Shown: positions 63,939 to 64,000 of the stretch, piece after piece
Layout: the number at the start of each line of letters is the position of its first letter
Position numbering within the stretch: position 1 is the stretch's first letter
DNA from: CAZVPF01 sp964628195
GTDB lineage: Bacteria; Planctomycetota; Phycisphaerae; Sedimentisphaerales; Anaerohalosphaeraceae
Reading direction: 5' to 3'
Assembly: GCA_964628195.1 (NCBI GenBank)
Contig: CAZVPF010000018.1
Location: forward strand, 1 to 64,000
Length of the DNA: 64,000 bases
Position numbers and translations under genes: made by a program
The notes under the pieces: generated by a model
What the model saw: only the letters and a program-made list of their open reading frames with translations
What the model was told of the DNA's origin: nothing
Databases searched by the model: none

Positions 63939-64000
63939 CTATGGAAAAACAGGCTGCATTAACCAGGCCTCAACTATCTCAAGCAGATCAAGCTCATTTA
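63939..64000 (-). CDS. C-terminal end of a dockerin-type protein (partial, runs off the window)
   Basis: Only the last 19 codons are in the window, ending at the TAG at 63939-63941. They read NELDLLEIVEAWLMQPVFP. This matches the second half of a dockerin helix, like SDDMLMLLENWLWMD at the end of the 970-residue protein. The rest lies beyond 64000. It is probably another exported glycan-active protein upstream of the regulator. Confidence 0.65.
   Translation of the reverse strand, partial: NELDLLEIVEAWLMQPVFP

Overview
The window looks like chromosomal DNA of an anaerobic, glycan-degrading member of the Planctomycetota, most like the Phycisphaerae/Sedimentisphaerales. This is inferred from gene content, not from a marker-gene comparison. 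The signs are Tat-exported sulfatases, GxGYxYP-family proteins, a C-terminal dockerin, a GntR-DNA-binding/LacI-sensor regulator, DUF4139 and DUF1622 proteins, an Rnf complex and many small lipoproteins. No rRNA, tRNA, CRISPR array, transposase or phage gene was seen. Promoters with good -35/-10 hexamers (TTGACA/TATTAT type) recur.

1-9.5 kb, sensing: a membrane histidine kinase that stops just after its N box; a cobalamin-binding protein with the W-x9-EH motif of CarH-type photoreceptors; DUF1622 and YbjQ-type small proteins; a secreted sialate O-acetylesterase; and a complete PocR-PAS-PAS histidine kinase. 9.5-16.9 kb: a TetR-controlled RND efflux operon (tetR, outer-membrane factor, membrane-fusion protein, RND pump, O-methyltransferase) with a four-half-site operator over its promoter. 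16.9-25.3 kb: dnaA behind a structured leader; a tiny lipoprotein; azoR-phhB; citramalate synthase with a histone-like tail followed by a split YeeE/YedE transporter; and bioA-bioD, with bioA probably leaderless. 25.3-34.3 kb: a lipoprotein resembling glycoside hydrolases, a toxin-antitoxin remnant, a DUF4139 protein, an OFA-family transporter with acetyl-CoA synthetase, and a HEPN/MNT pair.

34.3-39.8 kb holds a complete rnfCDGEAB operon led by a small RseC-like membrane protein. It would couple ferredoxin:NAD+ electron transfer to ion pumping. 40-52 kb is housekeeping: an M48 protease, a poly-glycine membrane protein, a Gfo/Idh-like pseudoenzyme, glyA, a TPR protein, rpsT, rnr, efp and secA. 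SecA is enlarged by tandem repeats in its helical wing region and a coiled-coil insertion.

52.1-64 kb is a polysaccharide/sulfated-glycan locus, all on the minus strand: regulator, two sulfatases, a 970-residue GxGYxYP protein with dockerin, an alpha/beta hydrolase, a uroporphyrinogen-decarboxylase-like methyltransferase, and a second GxGYxYP lipoprotein whose signature motif is eroded. The end of another dockerin protein enters from the right edge. The least explained items are the cobalamin photosensor-like protein, the SecA repeats, the CimA tail, the dnaA leader, the possible AUU start of RNase R, and the pairing of GxGYxYP proteins with a URO-D-type protein.
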